Below are positions 28,127 to 41,300 of a stretch of DNA of 64,000 nucleotides, piece after piece (positions within the stretch are counted from its first letter, which is position 1; each line of letters starts with the position of its first letter). Source of the DNA: Antennarius striatus. Its lineage: Eukaryota; Chordata; Actinopteri; Lophiiformes; Antennariidae. The notes below the pieces were generated by a model that worked only from the letters and a program-made list of their open reading frames with translations, was not told where the DNA came from and ran no database searches. Made by a program: the position numbers and the translations under genes. The stretch covers positions 15,243,001 to 15,307,000 of the forward strand of contig NC_090784.1 of NCBI RefSeq assembly GCF_040054535.1. The letters run 5' to 3'.

Positions 28127-29197
28127 CCATCCATTGACAATTAATATATGATAAATAAGAAAGATGGGAGGGTTGAATTGCATGATATTCACAGTACCAT
28201 TAATATCCTGCAAACAAGGAATAGTTTTGTTTATATTTTTATTTAACTTTAGGTCACAGGACCTCTTTCTTTTTTGTATGTGTGTGCTTTTGTGTGTGAG
28301 TGCGTCATACATTTTTGTAATACAAGTGATCAATAACATGCAAACTTAAATAAATACACAGAACATGAGATGTGGTGTATCTGATGCTTGGAGTTTATGT
28401 ACATTCCTTAAACTTTCATCTGAATTTAGAAGCAAGGTCCTTCTTTTGTTGTGTGAAGAGTGCAAAACCAAAATTGACATGACATTTTCATAACGAAATT
28501 TCAGAAAAGCTGTTGGCGCTCTTCAGTCTTATATCAATCCAAATAATTAACATAGAAATCACGTCATGTATTCGAAAGCGTTTGTATTTTCTGAGCTAGC
28601 GTTTTAAAGCATGAAATTCCTGAATGATTTTGTGGCTCTTCTGTTGGAGACTAAGTGGAGATATGACATTTTTGGAGGAGGTCCAAGTCTGTCGCGCGAT
28701 TTGATGACGAACAATTGATGCGCCCGGGAAGAAAGTCGGGAACTAACTTCGTTGACTAGCAGGTAACCTAAATTATTGCGCGTACATATTATTTTGAAAT
28801 GAGGAAATAAACAGGCATGGATGTTTGCACTTTAAAACCAGCCTGGCGAGGGGGTTGCACTGAAAAATCATATAATTACTTGTGACCCTTCAGGAAAGTT
28901 GGTTGATGTTAGCACGGCCAGCTAGCAGATGCGTGCTAAACTTTAGCTAGCTGTTTGCAGTAGGGCCCACTTGTTGCAACATGACAGCTAAGCATGCTAA
29001 TGCTAGTCTAACAGTTCTTCACATTTGTTTCATTTGCAGAGTAACAATCACATTTTAATACTTGCGTTGTAAACACACGTTCGACTCTTACATACCAGCT
29101 GTCACATTTTTATAGCTAAACGTAAGATTAACTCAGTTAACGTGGTTTGTCGATGTTTACATTAACGTTATATGAACGGTTCTCACTCATTCGATAG
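28127..29197. other. psmd4 3' UTR and znf687 promoter with noncoding exon
   Basis: AATAAA at 28349-28354 is the likely psmd4 poly(A) signal. A CpG-containing stretch near 28690-28762 ends at a good donor (AGCAG|GTAACC). It is the probable noncoding first exon of znf687, spliced to an acceptor at 29197 (GATAG), 21 bases before the start codon. No other gene is seen. Confidence 0.6.
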
Positions 29198-29218
29198 ATT
29201 TTGAACCGTGTGCTGGCA

Positions 29219-32200
29219 ATGGGGGACATGAAGACCCCAGACTTTGATGATTTGCTGGCAGCTTTTGATATTCCTGACATTGACGCCAAAGAAGCCATTC
29301 AGTCAAGTCCAGAAGATGAGGAACAACATGAGGTCGGGGCTGATGCAGATGAAAAAGAGAAGGGGTCTCCATCCTTTCCCTGTCCTCCTGCCTTGCACAC
29401 TGACCCTCCTGTGGTCAGTGTTATTGTGAAGAACAAGGTGCTCTCTGAGTCATTTGAGGAGAAGTATGTCTGTGATAAAACGGATAGTCCTTCAAACAGT
29501 AGCTCAAGCTCTCACAGTCAGGTGAAGTTAGGGAACGTTACCCCACAACTTGGTTCTAAAATGCCAGTTGTGGAACCACAAATTGCAAATGGTTTTCAGG
29601 GATCTGTTCCGAGAGATCAGGGACATTCCAGCACACAGTTATGGCCCCAGCAGTCACCACCGAGGTCCACAGTGAAGGCCAATGAGGGTGACAGTGAAAA
29701 ACAGTCAGAAGCTGGATTGGTTCAGAGCACTACAGATGTCATGAACAGTTTGAATCCCCTCCTCTACCTCCCGTCATCCACTGACACTGCTCAATGCTCC
29801 TCAACACCTCCATCCTCTTACTCTGTGAGCCCTCGTTCCCCTCGAAATGACAAAACTAATCTCTTTTGTAATCCTTCATCCCCAATACCACAAAATGGGA
29901 CTCTCAAGGCTGGAATGAAGTGTGACATTCACTCCGATGAAGATGACTCGGAGCCAGATTTAGGAAGTCCACTTGTGATCCAGGAGAGCCCAGAGTGTCT
30001 TTTGCCAACACCTAATTTTAAACAAAAAGTCCGGCAACCTGACCTTCTTGAGTCAGCTGAAACAACTTCTACCATTTCTAATCTTCCTAATATATCGCCA
30101 ATGGCTCCAGAAAAACCTGAAGCCCAAGTTGTAGAAGAGACCTGTCCTACTCCTGCAAGTGTTTCCTCTACAGCCCCCCAACCACCAAGTCCCCAGGACT
30201 GCTTTAGATCTGTGAGCATGGACTTCACATCTGAGCAAAAGAAGACACACCCAGAGCATGTGATTGAAGAGAGGGACTCACCTGAGAGTCCACCACCCAG
30301 TGAGACTGGTCTTGTAGTCCCCAAAAGAAGCAGCAGCCCTGATTCAGCTCAAATATTGGGTACAGCATTGAACCACAAAGACTTAATTCAGAAAGACGAG
30401 CTCATGGAATGTGATTCTAGAGAGGAGGACATTCCAGTCGACACAGAGGTGGTGAGTAAACAAATAGTTGGAGTCGAAAGCAATGTGAACGAGGAGAATT
30501 GTGGCACTTGGACGGAGGATCCTGCAGCTGCTAGCGTTGAAGCGTCGGACTCACCTCAGTTACATCCCCTTAAAGTTAAAATCAAAATAAATTCAGCCAG
30601 CGTCACAAAGCCTGTGAGTGGTGTTGCACCTAAAAGAAGTGTAAGAGCCACTAACAAGGGTGTGGATAGTTCAAAGCCTTCATCTGAACATATCACAAGA
30701 TCCAAGAGGGAGTTATCACAACAATCTGGGATGCCTGCAATGCTCCAGGAAGATGACTGTACATTTAAAGACAAAACCGCAGCGGACACCAAGCCTAATG
30801 TTTCCCCTACAGCAGTTAATATCACCAAAGCTGCAGCCCTGCCTTCCGTTTCTGTCTCCTTTCCCAGAGTCACTGCAAGTGGGATCAGCTTTCACAACTT
30901 GGGTTCAAAAAATCTAGACGTGGTACTTCCTGCTACTTCATCAATACTTCATCCTCAAAGTAGCACCAAGCCAGCCTCCATAGTTAACAGTACGGGAGCG
31001 ATTATATCCAAGACTCAGACCAACCTGGTAGAAGCTTTCAACAAGATCCTGAACAACAGGAACCTGCTGCCCAGCTATAAACCAGATCTGAGCTCACCTC
31101 CTGCAGAGTGGGGCCTTCTTCTACCTGCACAGGTTAGCTGTTGTCTTCTGTGCTGCGAGCACAATTATAAAATCTGCGTGAAAGTTAAGTGGCAGGTATT
31201 TTGACAGTAGATAAACTTTTTTTTTTATGTCAGCCTGCCAAAACATGAAGTCACAGTTAAACAAACTGAATTCAATTGGTGCATGCAAGGAGGGAAGGGT
31301 TTATTTTAAAAACCTGATGATGATATATGTTTTCCACACACATTTGAATAAATCACCATGGGCTCTTAAATTGGGATAGACATATTCACTATTTCTGACA
31401 TTTGTAGCAGAAAAGCACAATTAAATGAGCCATAAATGTATTCTGCGGTTTTATTGGTTTAATCTGCAGAACATAAGCCTGCCCTTAAGCCCATCACATA
31501 TCACTTTATGCTAGCCAAAATTACTTTTTTTTCTGTTGTTGTATAGAATATGTAGGAAGAGGTGTCGTGTCTTTGTGATCCTGTATGATGAACAAAGTGA
31601 TCAGATGTTCCCTCTGATGGATGCGCTGCTCCTGACTAGCCGAATGACTTCAAATTATTTCAATATCAGTCTCCCGGCATTTTTCTTCATAGGTCTATTT
31701 CATATTCATGCCCCATTACCAATGATTGATGATTATTCAATCTGCAGGGTTACCGCTGTTTAGAGTGCGGTGATGCCTTTGCTCTGGAGCAGAGTTTGAT
31801 GCGGCACTATGCTCGTCGCTCACTAAGGATCGAGGTGACCTGCAATCACTGTGCCAAGCGACTAGCCTTCTTCAACAAGTGCAGCCTGCTTTTACACGCC
31901 AGAGAGCACAAGGAGAGAGGTCTGATCATGCAGTGTTCACACCTGGTGATGAAACCTGTATCTATCGAGCAGATGATTGGCCAGCAGGAATCTGCAGCAG
32001 TTGGTTAGTGAACCTTTATTCAGTGATTCAGTTGAACTATTTTTCCATGTGTGATTTCAGACATGTGTTTGTGGATGATTATCTTTCTTGATTTCTGATG
32101 CAAGTTCTCTTTATCTTTTCTGTTCTCTGCTTCAGGTCCATCGTCGTCATCATCATCATCGTTTATAGGCCAAACCACAAAAAACATCACACCTCAGCCA

Positions 32201-35200
32201 CATAAAATAATATCCAAAAGGAAACGGGAAGTAGTGCTGCATGTGAGAAATAAATGTCCTGAGTGTCAAACTCAGTTTAGCAGCAAAGACGAGGTGGCGA
32301 ATCATTTTCAAGAAATCAAATCTGCCCAAAATACTGTGAGTCGTTTGGTTTTTAGGAAAATATGGAGAGGTTTTGTCTTCCTATGATATTAATGTGCACT
32401 CTTAATTGATTCTAACTTCTGTTGTTTGGCCGCTCTAGTCATGCACAGAGTGTTCTCCTCCCATGCTCTTGCCCAACGGCTGCAGTGCAGCGGCTCATAA
32501 ACGCATCCACCAAGGCCAGTCGCCACACGTCTGCCCAGAATGTGGAGGTCAGGCTGACCAGCCCCTGTTCCAAACACACCTAGAAGACAAGTGCTTGCAC
32601 TTCTCACGTCGCATCGGATACCGGTGTGATATCTTCAAATGTGTTTGTTCAATTAATGAAAAAGTGTACTGAATTGTCACATATCCTTTGTTCCTCAGTC
32701 CTTTAGTAATTCTTTCTTCCTCTTCAGATGTTCCAGTTGTCTGGTGGTATTTGGTGGGGTCAACTCAGTGAAATCCCACATCCAGCAGGCTCATTGTGAT
32801 ATGTTCCACAAATGCCCTAGTTGCCCCATGGCTTTCAAGTCTGCTCCCAGCATACAGAATCACATCACATCCCAACATCCTACGCTCACTGAAGGACAAA
32901 CCATGTATGACAGATAACATTTTTGTAATGAGAAAAATATTTTCTTTTCAATGAAGTGACCCAGTTTTTATCTTCTCACAGGGCGATTTATAAATGTGTC
33001 ATGTGTGACACAGTTTTCACAAACAAGAACCTGCTGTATGTCCACTTTGACACTCATTTAACCAATCAGAAAGTGCACGTGTTTAAGTGCCCCGAGTGCC
33101 CCAAGTTATTTTCCCAGAGGAATTCACTACTGGACCATTTCAAGGTATGTGTATCATCATGCAATATTTCATAGAACTCAGTTTTGTTTTTTGAAATAAA
33201 AGCATCTGCCTTCCACTCACACTTTTTTCACCTCTATGTTTTCACTCTTCTTCCTGTTCCTCAGACTCATAATAAAAAACCTACAATAAAACAAGAGTTA
33301 TCTTCACATCCAGCTACTTCCTCGTGTTCACGTCTAGCTTCGACCGAAGACGGTTCAGATGCAGAGGAATGTATTGTTGAACATGTGGAAAAGAAATTGA
33401 AGACAGAAAGGATGACAACCGCCTTAGGGTGGAAGTGTGCCACCTGCTACACGCGGCACACAGACCGGGAAGACTACATCAGCCACATGGCTGAACAACA
33501 TGGCAAGGTGTGGTATCCCACCATCTCTTTACTGTCTAACAGGTTTTAGATGCAGCTCAGTCAAAGTAGCTGTGTGGTATTGTGTTTGTGTAATGCAGAC
33601 TCTGAAGAAGTTTCCATGTAACAAATGTGAGAGCTCATTCACCACCACTTCCAGCCTGAGACGTCACATCAGAGACAAACATAAAGCCACAAATCGTAGC
33701 TTTTTCTGCCAGTAAGTATCCAACTTTCTGTATCTTTGACACCTCTGCTGACATTATGTATAGAAGTTTATGACAGGATCACTTATGTATTTAAGTTGTA
33801 AAAGAAATATGTTGTAAATTTGATGTAGAGTATAATTTTTAACAGCTTATATTAACGTCAAATGTCATACATTTAATAGATTTGTTCTATGTGTTGTGTG
33901 TATTGCTGAACTATGTGTTAGAAAATGTGTAATGGTCAAAAATCACCTTTTGGGAACTTTCCATAGACATACGGGTTAATTGGAAACATACAATAGTTTC
34001 ATGCTTGACTTGCTCTGCAAGAATGCTTAGAGGTCATCACATGCAGATCGTTTGCAAATGATTGTATTCGAATGTAAGATTAGAAAAAAGTGCTTCGCTG
34101 CAAATGCGTCACGTTTTTGCAAGCTGGTGTTTCACCACCTACAGCTGGTGAGAGTGTGTGTGCCATTGCATTTAAATAAGTTCATGGTCAGTACAGGTAA
34201 GTGCTGATAAGTTCTTTCTTTGTGGCAGTGCACCTTAGGTCATACAGTCCACATGTTTAGTAGCAATCTGATTAGTGAGAGATAAAACTCAGACAAACTG
34301 ATATAGTAAATTTTAAAGGGGTCCTATTATGAAAGGCACATTGTTTCAGCTCTATACCAAATAGTGGTCCTCCGTAACACTACCAACTCCTAGAATATAG
34401 AAAAGAAACGGATCGGATATCAACAGATATTGAGCCCCGAGGAGGGGATTACTTTTCATTATAGTTTTACTGCTTCAGAAAAAAACCGTATGTCAGAATA
34501 AGGAGAATTTAATAATGATTTAAGTAATCCGTTAATTCAGATCCGTTCGTCTACTTTATCTTGGTTGATGTTTAATTTAAAAAAAAAATTTTTTTTGTGT
34601 GTGTGTTTAGGTTGTGTAATAAGGGTAAGAAAATGTTCAGCAGCAGAGTGATGTTGGAGAGGCATATTCAGCTGAGACATGGCATGGACAAAGGAGTCCA
34701 GAGCACTCTGGTAAGGTGGTTTTCTGTATTCCTTCAAAGAATGTAAACACGAAACAAAGTATAGATAAAATTGAGAGAAGTGTTCTTGATGTCTTTTCCT
34801 CACAGGGAGGTGGCGATGAGGCTGAAAGTTCCTCAGAACAGGACAGCGGATTAGTGGCTCGTCGAAAACGTAGAGGAGCTGTGAAGTTGGAGAGAGATGA
34901 TGAGTACCAAGAGGGGTTGAGTCCAGTGAAGAAGCTGCAGTCGTCTTCCTCCTCTGGCCCGGGCTCCCTTCAAGCGTCTGGGTTTCGCTGCGCTCCCTGT
35001 GGTTTTACTGCAGAGGATCAGGCATCGTTCTTGGAGCACATCAGCCAACACCGGCGGGGTGCAATGGAGGGAAGCGGTCAGCAGTGTCTGCAGTGCGGCG
35101 CCTGCTTCACGTCCACCTCCTCTCTGGCTCGCCATCGCTTCATTACCCACAAAGTAAGAAACGCTTTCACTGACAGCCAGCAGTCCCTTAGTGTGCGCCC

Positions 35201-35417
35201 GGCACCTTCCCCTGGCAACAACCGGAACCAAGAGGATGTGACTTCACTGGATGGTCCCACACCAACATCCCCCACCTCTCAGAGGACGGAGGAAGAGGGC
35301 ACATTGACCTGTAAGGTGTGTCGCAAACGATTTGAAAAGGCTTCAGATCTGAATACGCACTTTAGAACTCATGGTATGGCTTTCATCAGCGCGAGGAACA
35401 CAGGGAAGACTACCTGA
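29219..35417 (+). CDS. znf687: Zinc finger protein 687
   Basis: Ten coding exons: 29219-31132, 31748-32003, 32136-32335, 32439-32623, 32728-32904, 32982-33144, 33265-33507, 33599-33711, 34611-34710, 34806-35417; phases agree, about 1320 residues (human about 1237). The start [20 protein letters not shown] is the family N-terminus, which to my knowledge recruits the ZMYND8/NuRD-linked Z3 complex. Exon 2 (1-638) is one long Ser/Pro/acidic disordered region. The remaining exons carry many C2H2 zinc fingers, many separated by introns, such as [38 protein letters not shown] and [19 protein letters not shown]. It is a nuclear transcriptional regulator. The alternatives ZNF592 and ZNF532 share this architecture, but linkage to psmd4 favours ZNF687. 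Confidence 0.93.
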
Positions 35418-36454
35418 GGGAGAGCATAAAAAAAGAAAAGTGCCTTTTTTATCATCAAGCCTATGCACTAATTTAACCAAAGTTTGCCACAGGTTTATAG
35501 GTTGTAAAACAAAAAATAATGTCATTTTCACTGGTTGATTCAGCTTGAACCTGCTTCTGACACTCAGGTTGTAATGCAGAATTTCTCTGTCAGTAATGAT
35601 ACTAATAGATTAGAGCAGTGAAAGTCTTGACTACTTCACTGCTGTGAATATAGATATTTGTATCTAGTATGCATATGAACACTAGATGTGACACGACTTT
35701 AAAATGTCTTTAATCATGACTTGAACAATACTCTGTTTTAATTGAAAAGCAAACTTTAAAACAATTTGGCCAATTTCACATACAAAGTTATGTGTCTACT
35801 TCTTTAATGTTACCCTAGGGTTAATTTTCTTGGGCTTCTATGTTTGTTTAGGCAGTGATATAGTAACGTGGCATGTGATATGTTTTATGATGTGATGCAG
35901 TCATTAACTTGATAGGAAGGAAATTATCTGCTAATGTTGCTTTTATGTTATCATGAAGCTGAAAGTTAGTGTGGCTGTCACATCCACAGAAAGAAAGTCT
36001 AAAGTGATTCCAGCTTCTGTGTTCTGATCGTTGTACAGAAAGCACAGCTCATAATCTTAGTGGCCGCCCATATGGGGCGTTTAATAAACAAGGAAGGTTG
36101 GTGGGCAGTAAAGATCCCACCATTTAATGCATGGTGTTACATCAAATTTCATATTAAGATGCTAAACTTTTTTGGCATAGCGCATGCGCCTAAAGAAAAC
36201 TGTGATTGTTGGCAGTGTTGAAGTGTTGTGATTTAAATATTTTTCACATGACTGACACAACAGAGAGATTTGCAACCAGGGTTTCCTGCATCCTTCTTCT
36301 TTTTAAATATGATTTTTAAGATATTTGTTGCATTGGTTTAGATTGTCTCACTGTTTAGCAGTAATGCCTTCAGCTTGTCTGTCATTTTCAAAAACTTGCT
36401 GTAATACTCTAGATGAATTCCACACTTTAAATGCACCCATTTCTCTTTACATCA
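35418..36454 (+). other. znf687: znf687 3' UTR and flank
   Basis: No coding exon is seen. AATAAA at 36083-36088, 670 bases after the stop, is a candidate poly(A) signal. The sequence is AT-rich. Confidence 0.5.
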
Positions 36455-37137
36455 CGGTCCAAATTATTATACAAATGATATTTGTCTCTGCTTTTTCTAA
36501 ATAGTTGATGTAAATGACAGGCAGCATAGTTTTCAAGTCACATAAATATGGTTCTATACTCTGACCATTAAAGTATAATGTGAATGTTATTAAACCTCCC
36601 AATGATAATGTTTTTTCCAAACTTAAAATGCACTGTTCCGAATTATTATGAATGTCAGAATTTCAAAACATTTTATATTGAAACTGAAACTGGTCATTCG
36701 TTGATTTTGCAGTATTAGAAGGTGAAACCTACTAAAATCAAAAGCTGTTTCAATCAAGAAAATAATCCAATGTATTTGTGTGACAGAAACCATCATGATG
36801 CCTTTATCTGTACAAACCAGTACGTGCTCTGAATCAGCCACAAATCTCTTAACATTACGAGGATCACATATGTTTTTGTGAAATATTTAAGTTCATATCT
36901 TGTCCAAGGCATTCAACTACAGTATTTCATACGTTTTAGCAGCAGAGAAAAACTTTTTGTTTCCCATATTGCTTGAAAATGGTGGTCTGCTTAATAATGA
37001 GAAAAATCCCTTAGTAGTTTTCCATTTAGTTGGGCTCACCTGGCAAAGGAATTATCACAAAGACCTGAGTTTAATTGGAAAAATGGAAATTTAATATTTA
37101 TGACACTTAAATACAATTTGCACAATAATTTGGAATG
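36455..37137. mobile_element. Non-autonomous DNA transposon with inverted ends
   Basis: The left end GTCCAAATTATTATACAAAT and the right end, read on the minus strand as TTCCAAATTATTGTGCAAAT, match at 17 of 20 positions. They bound about 680 bases without an open frame. An internal copy of the end motif (TTCCGAATTATTATGAA, near 36635) is also present. Exact boundaries and target duplication could not be fixed. Confidence 0.6.
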
Positions 37138-37766
37138 CATTATACAGACAACTTACTTAGCTCAGAACAGGCCCTGCAAATTTAAGTACTCCCTCCCTGA
37201 GCTTTAATGATGTGAAGAGAAAATTTGAACTTGCTTGATTCCTTCTTTGGAAGATTCCGTTAATGTATGAGAATCTACTTACAGCAAAAATATTAGCTAA
37301 TTGGAATGAGGGACTTTTTCACTATTAATGTTTTCATGAGTCTTTCTGCCACTAGTCTCGATAAAAAAAGGTGGTATAGTGACCATTAAGACTTTAAGTC
37401 CACATAAAGAATGTACTCACTAATATGTCACTATTTTTTTGAAACCTGAAGATTTTAATCAACCTTTTATGGGTTGTGGTCCTGAAGTCCCATCTTAGTG
37501 AGCATGCATGTTTATAACACTCACTGAAAATTACGACTGCTTCAAGAAATGGTGCACAATAATCCTGAGGGTACACGAATTCAAAGTAGCGAAGCTGAAA
37601 TCAACACTTCATTTTTTTTTAGTGAAAAAAAATTCACATTTGATCAGATATGCTGATTTATTCCTTGTATTTGTTCAAGAGATAAAATAAAATATATTTT
37701 CGGATCTCTAACTCTCTATATACACAGATTTTCCGAGTTTGATTGTATTGTATGTGTGAGTGAAGT
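37138..37766. other. Intergenic stretch before SINE copy 2
   Basis: AT-rich sequence without a supportable exon. It ends with the target duplication GTGAGTGAAGT (37756-37766) of the adjoining SINE. Confidence 0.5.
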
Positions 37767-38081
37767 CAGTCAGTCATCTTCAGATTACCGCTGCAGCGGG
37801 TCACGGGGAGCCGGAGCCTACCTCGGCGGCATAGGGCGTTAGGCGGGGGACACTCCGAGCGGAGCCGCACACAAAGACATACAACCATGCATTCACACGC
37901 TCATTCCTACAGCCAATCAACCTGAAGCGCGTGCTTTTGGAGGTGGGAGGAAACAGGAGAACCCGGAGAGAACTCACGCAGACATGGGGAGAGTATGCGA
38001 ACTCCGCACAGAGCGGGACTCGAACCCGGGTCCGCCGTGTTGTGAGGCGGCAGCGCTAACCACTGCGCCGCTGCCGCCCGA
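37767..38081 (-). mobile_element. tRNA-derived SINE, copy 2, with perfect 11-bp target duplication
   Basis: On the minus strand it begins with a tRNA-like head. The A-box-like part is GGCGCAGTGGTTAGCG, and the B box is GGTTCGAGTCC (plus 38016-38026). A conserved body and a short ATTC/GACT-type tail follow. GTGAGTGAAGT is repeated exactly at 37756-37766 and 38082-38092. It lies just beyond the otoa 3' end. Confidence 0.92.
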
Positions 38082-38139
38082 GTGAGTGAAGTGCAGGTAA
38101 AAAACAAAAAACAGTTTGTAAGAGTTATTTGTGCTCATG

Positions 38140-38145
38140 TTTATT
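38140..38145 (-). terminator. otoa: otoa polyadenylation signal
   Basis: Minus-strand AATAAA located 216 bases beyond the otoa stop codon. Confidence 0.5.
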
Positions 38146-38360
38146 TATCATCACCCACTGATTTAACATTCTGATTTTGCATACAGTACAGTGTTTTTCT
38201 TTTTTAAATAAGCCATATGTAAAGTTATCTAATAATGTTTATAGCCACACTCCTATTCTCACATATATCTGAGGCAGTCTATTAGAAGGATGAGGATATG
38301 CTGTGTGTGCGTGAGTAGATGACTGAGTGAGTGAGCAGCTGAAGCTCTCGCCAGTTCTGT

Positions 38361-41300
38361 TCACAGCAGCAGGATGCCCAAGAGGAGCGACAGAAGAGGC
38401 TTCAGGAAAGCTGAGATTCCCTCTACCCATAGCAGAGGAGCTCCTGAACAACAGCGGCCATCAAGATTAATCACGTTAATGGCTGATATTCACATTAACA
38501 ACTATTGTTTTGATTTGTAACCAAATTATTTTTTAAGCAGCATTTAAATAATGGTTTGAATGTGATACAAGATTTTTTTTTTATTTTTTTTTTTTACCAG
38601 TAAAACATCCTCAAAGATGAAATACAAGCTCAGGAATGTGCTGTCTTACCTGCAGAAATAGTGGTTCTGTCTTGGACAGACCCAGACAGAGACCTTTCAA
38701 CAGCAGCTCGCTGATCGTCCGTCAGAGAATCTCGCTGTTCAGAAGTTACACGTTCAGCATTCCTGGGTCCCAGAGCCTCCAGCTGGGAAATGGTCAATGA
38801 CTGGAGAGACAGGAGGCGAGAGAGAAATGTAAAAATACTGCTTTAGAACATTAAGTCTTGCTTTTATATTCTAAAGAGAGGGTATATGTAAAATGTAAAA
38901 ATATGCCAAACAGTCCTGTTCATGGAGATGTATCCTGTAAAGATATAGATAGATCAAAGTATATGTATTTTACACAGATACATTAAATTTTGTGTACTTG
39001 TCACTTATCTTGTAACTGGTTAAGGTGGAGCTGATTTAATCTGCAAAAGTCCTGTATTAAAGTTTTAACCTAAAACTTTAATATATGAAGCATTAAAACA
39101 AATTTTAACATGCTTTTTATCCACATCCAAATATTCTTTGTCAAAGAAGTTCCTGTATCTTGAAACCAAGTTGTACTGCTTAAATTTACTGTACTTAAAA
39201 ATAGAACACAGGTTGTAATATTCTCTTTTAGGTGAATTGAAATTAATATATACATATTGCATTATAGTAAATAATATCTGAATGCTCTTTTGTTCTTTGG
39301 AAAGACAAAAAGCTTACAGCGAAGACACCATGTGGAATGAGTGGAATGCATGATTCTCTGAGAAATAAGAAGACATGTGGTTTTAATGAAAGGAACTCTT
39401 TTCCATCCAACGCAGCTGATGGGAAACAGAAAAAGAATTTTGTAAGAGGAGGCTGACAGCTCCATTCCTGCAGACAACATAAAGTGACGTGAGCATCTAA
39501 CCCATGATGTTGCCAGCATCATAAATGAGCGTTTCAGGCAACTGCTCGGGTTCTCCAAATGCAGACAGGAAACGAATCTTCAGTTGCTTTAAAAACTCGA
39601 TGGGACACTCAACTTCGCCCAGTGTGTCCAGAGCTTCTCTGTGAAATGGAAACACACACATTTTATCTGTTTGTGAAGCCATCAACCTTTCCAACACACA
39701 GTACACCAGAATACCAGGAAAAATTGTCACACTAGATTTTAAATTCATCTTTAGAACAAAATTTAGCTCATGTATTTTAAGACAGCACAAACCTCAAGTT
39801 ATTGATGTCGATACTTTCCAACTCACTGAAGTTCATTGCACAGATAAATTGAGACAGTGACGCAATCTCTGCATCTCCAAACTGCTTCACATCAATAGAT
39901 TTAGTGAATGTCCTCCAAATTGTCTCCACCTATAGAGACAGGTCATCTCGTTCAGAAAACATAAAAATAATCGCAGGTCATATACGTATTTTTTCTATGA
40001 CATCACCTGTGACTGAGACCAATGACAGTAACTGATTTCTTCCAAAACATCCATGGTGAAGGGGAGTTTCTGCAGGTCTTCGTCGGAGAAACCCTGGGTT
40101 ATGCATTTCAGTCGCATCACCACCACGTCGCTCATCTGTGCCACTGGGCCAAAGGCCTGCAAAAGGACACACAGTCGCTTTTGTTTCAAGTAAGTCAGAG
40201 GTTTGCTCACACTTTCATAGTGTTGGATATAAAATGCTGCATTTCATGCACGCAAGTGTATTCAAACCTTAAATTTTGATGTGATTAGGGTCAGAATGAC
40301 ATGTGACAATGACATTTTACATCAGATTGCACTAGCATTGTTCCATTGGATTTCTTTTTTAAATTTTTTTATTGCCAACATCTGTCCAGTTCTTGTTAAA
40401 GAAACAGAGACCTACTATTTTCCATACTATTTAATTTAACATTCTCAGTGAACAATAATAAACTCTAATTCAGCTATATATCTTTGCTTTTCAAAAGGTG
40501 AAATAGAACTTTCAGCCGCCGACAGTTTTACAGAGTTCCTTATTGCCTAATGATCTCATTGCCAACCACAAAATTAAACCATAAAGAACACATCATGAAG
40601 TTATATATTCATTTTCCCATCTACAATCTGCTGCCTGAATAAACAGAAGTATGATCTGTGCCGCCTGCGTACCTCAACTGCTTTTGTAGTGAGCTCAGTT
40701 AGCTGTTCTACTCTGTAGTCAGTGATGTCACCAAGCATGTCTACTGCACCAGAGAAGGTTTCCGTCGTCATCTGACGAAGTCTTTCAGCTGGCAAGAAGA
40801 TGACTCCTTCTCTAAGTTCTTCTAACATCTCTAATGTAGGTTCTTCAGCAGTCTTACTGTCACTACTCCCACTGCCATCGTCATTATCAAACCTACTGTC
40901 ATCGGCTGAAAGAGACCGGGGAGAGGCACATAGCAGGAGACAAAAGGAATTTCTTTACACAGTGTGATTGACAAGGAAAATGAAACAGCTCTCGTGAGAC
41001 ATCTCCTTCTCACCATCTCTCTTTTCACGTGCTGTATTTGATGAAGTGGTGATGAGATCAAAGATCTTTTGTCTCAGTGCTTTGGATGGCCTCGGCAGGC
41101 AGTGCCTGAGGAATTGAAGAATGTCTTTCATCCATGGCTGATAGAGTAATGGAAACACAACAAAGGAGTTGATATAAGGAGGAATCACAATAACTAGAAG
41201 ATTGCAGATCTTGTAGGATTGATGTTCTATGGATTACAGTGTACACAGAGCAGGATGTGCTGCATCACAGTCCAGGCGGCATGTGAAAGACAAAGATACA

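Noticed and set aside
37940-38081. Possible functional tRNA gene (A- and B-box-like motifs on the minus strand)
   Set aside because: The tRNA-like part is the head of a SINE, lacks a clear cloverleaf and is followed by the SINE body and tail within a perfect target duplication.
39481-39558. A 34-base intron in otoa between 39501 and a nearer acceptor, giving a downstream frame of hydrophobic residues
   Set aside because: Such an intron is too short for vertebrate splicing. The acceptor at 39416 gives an 86-base intron and a phase-consistent exon (AALDGKEFLSLKPHVFLFLR).
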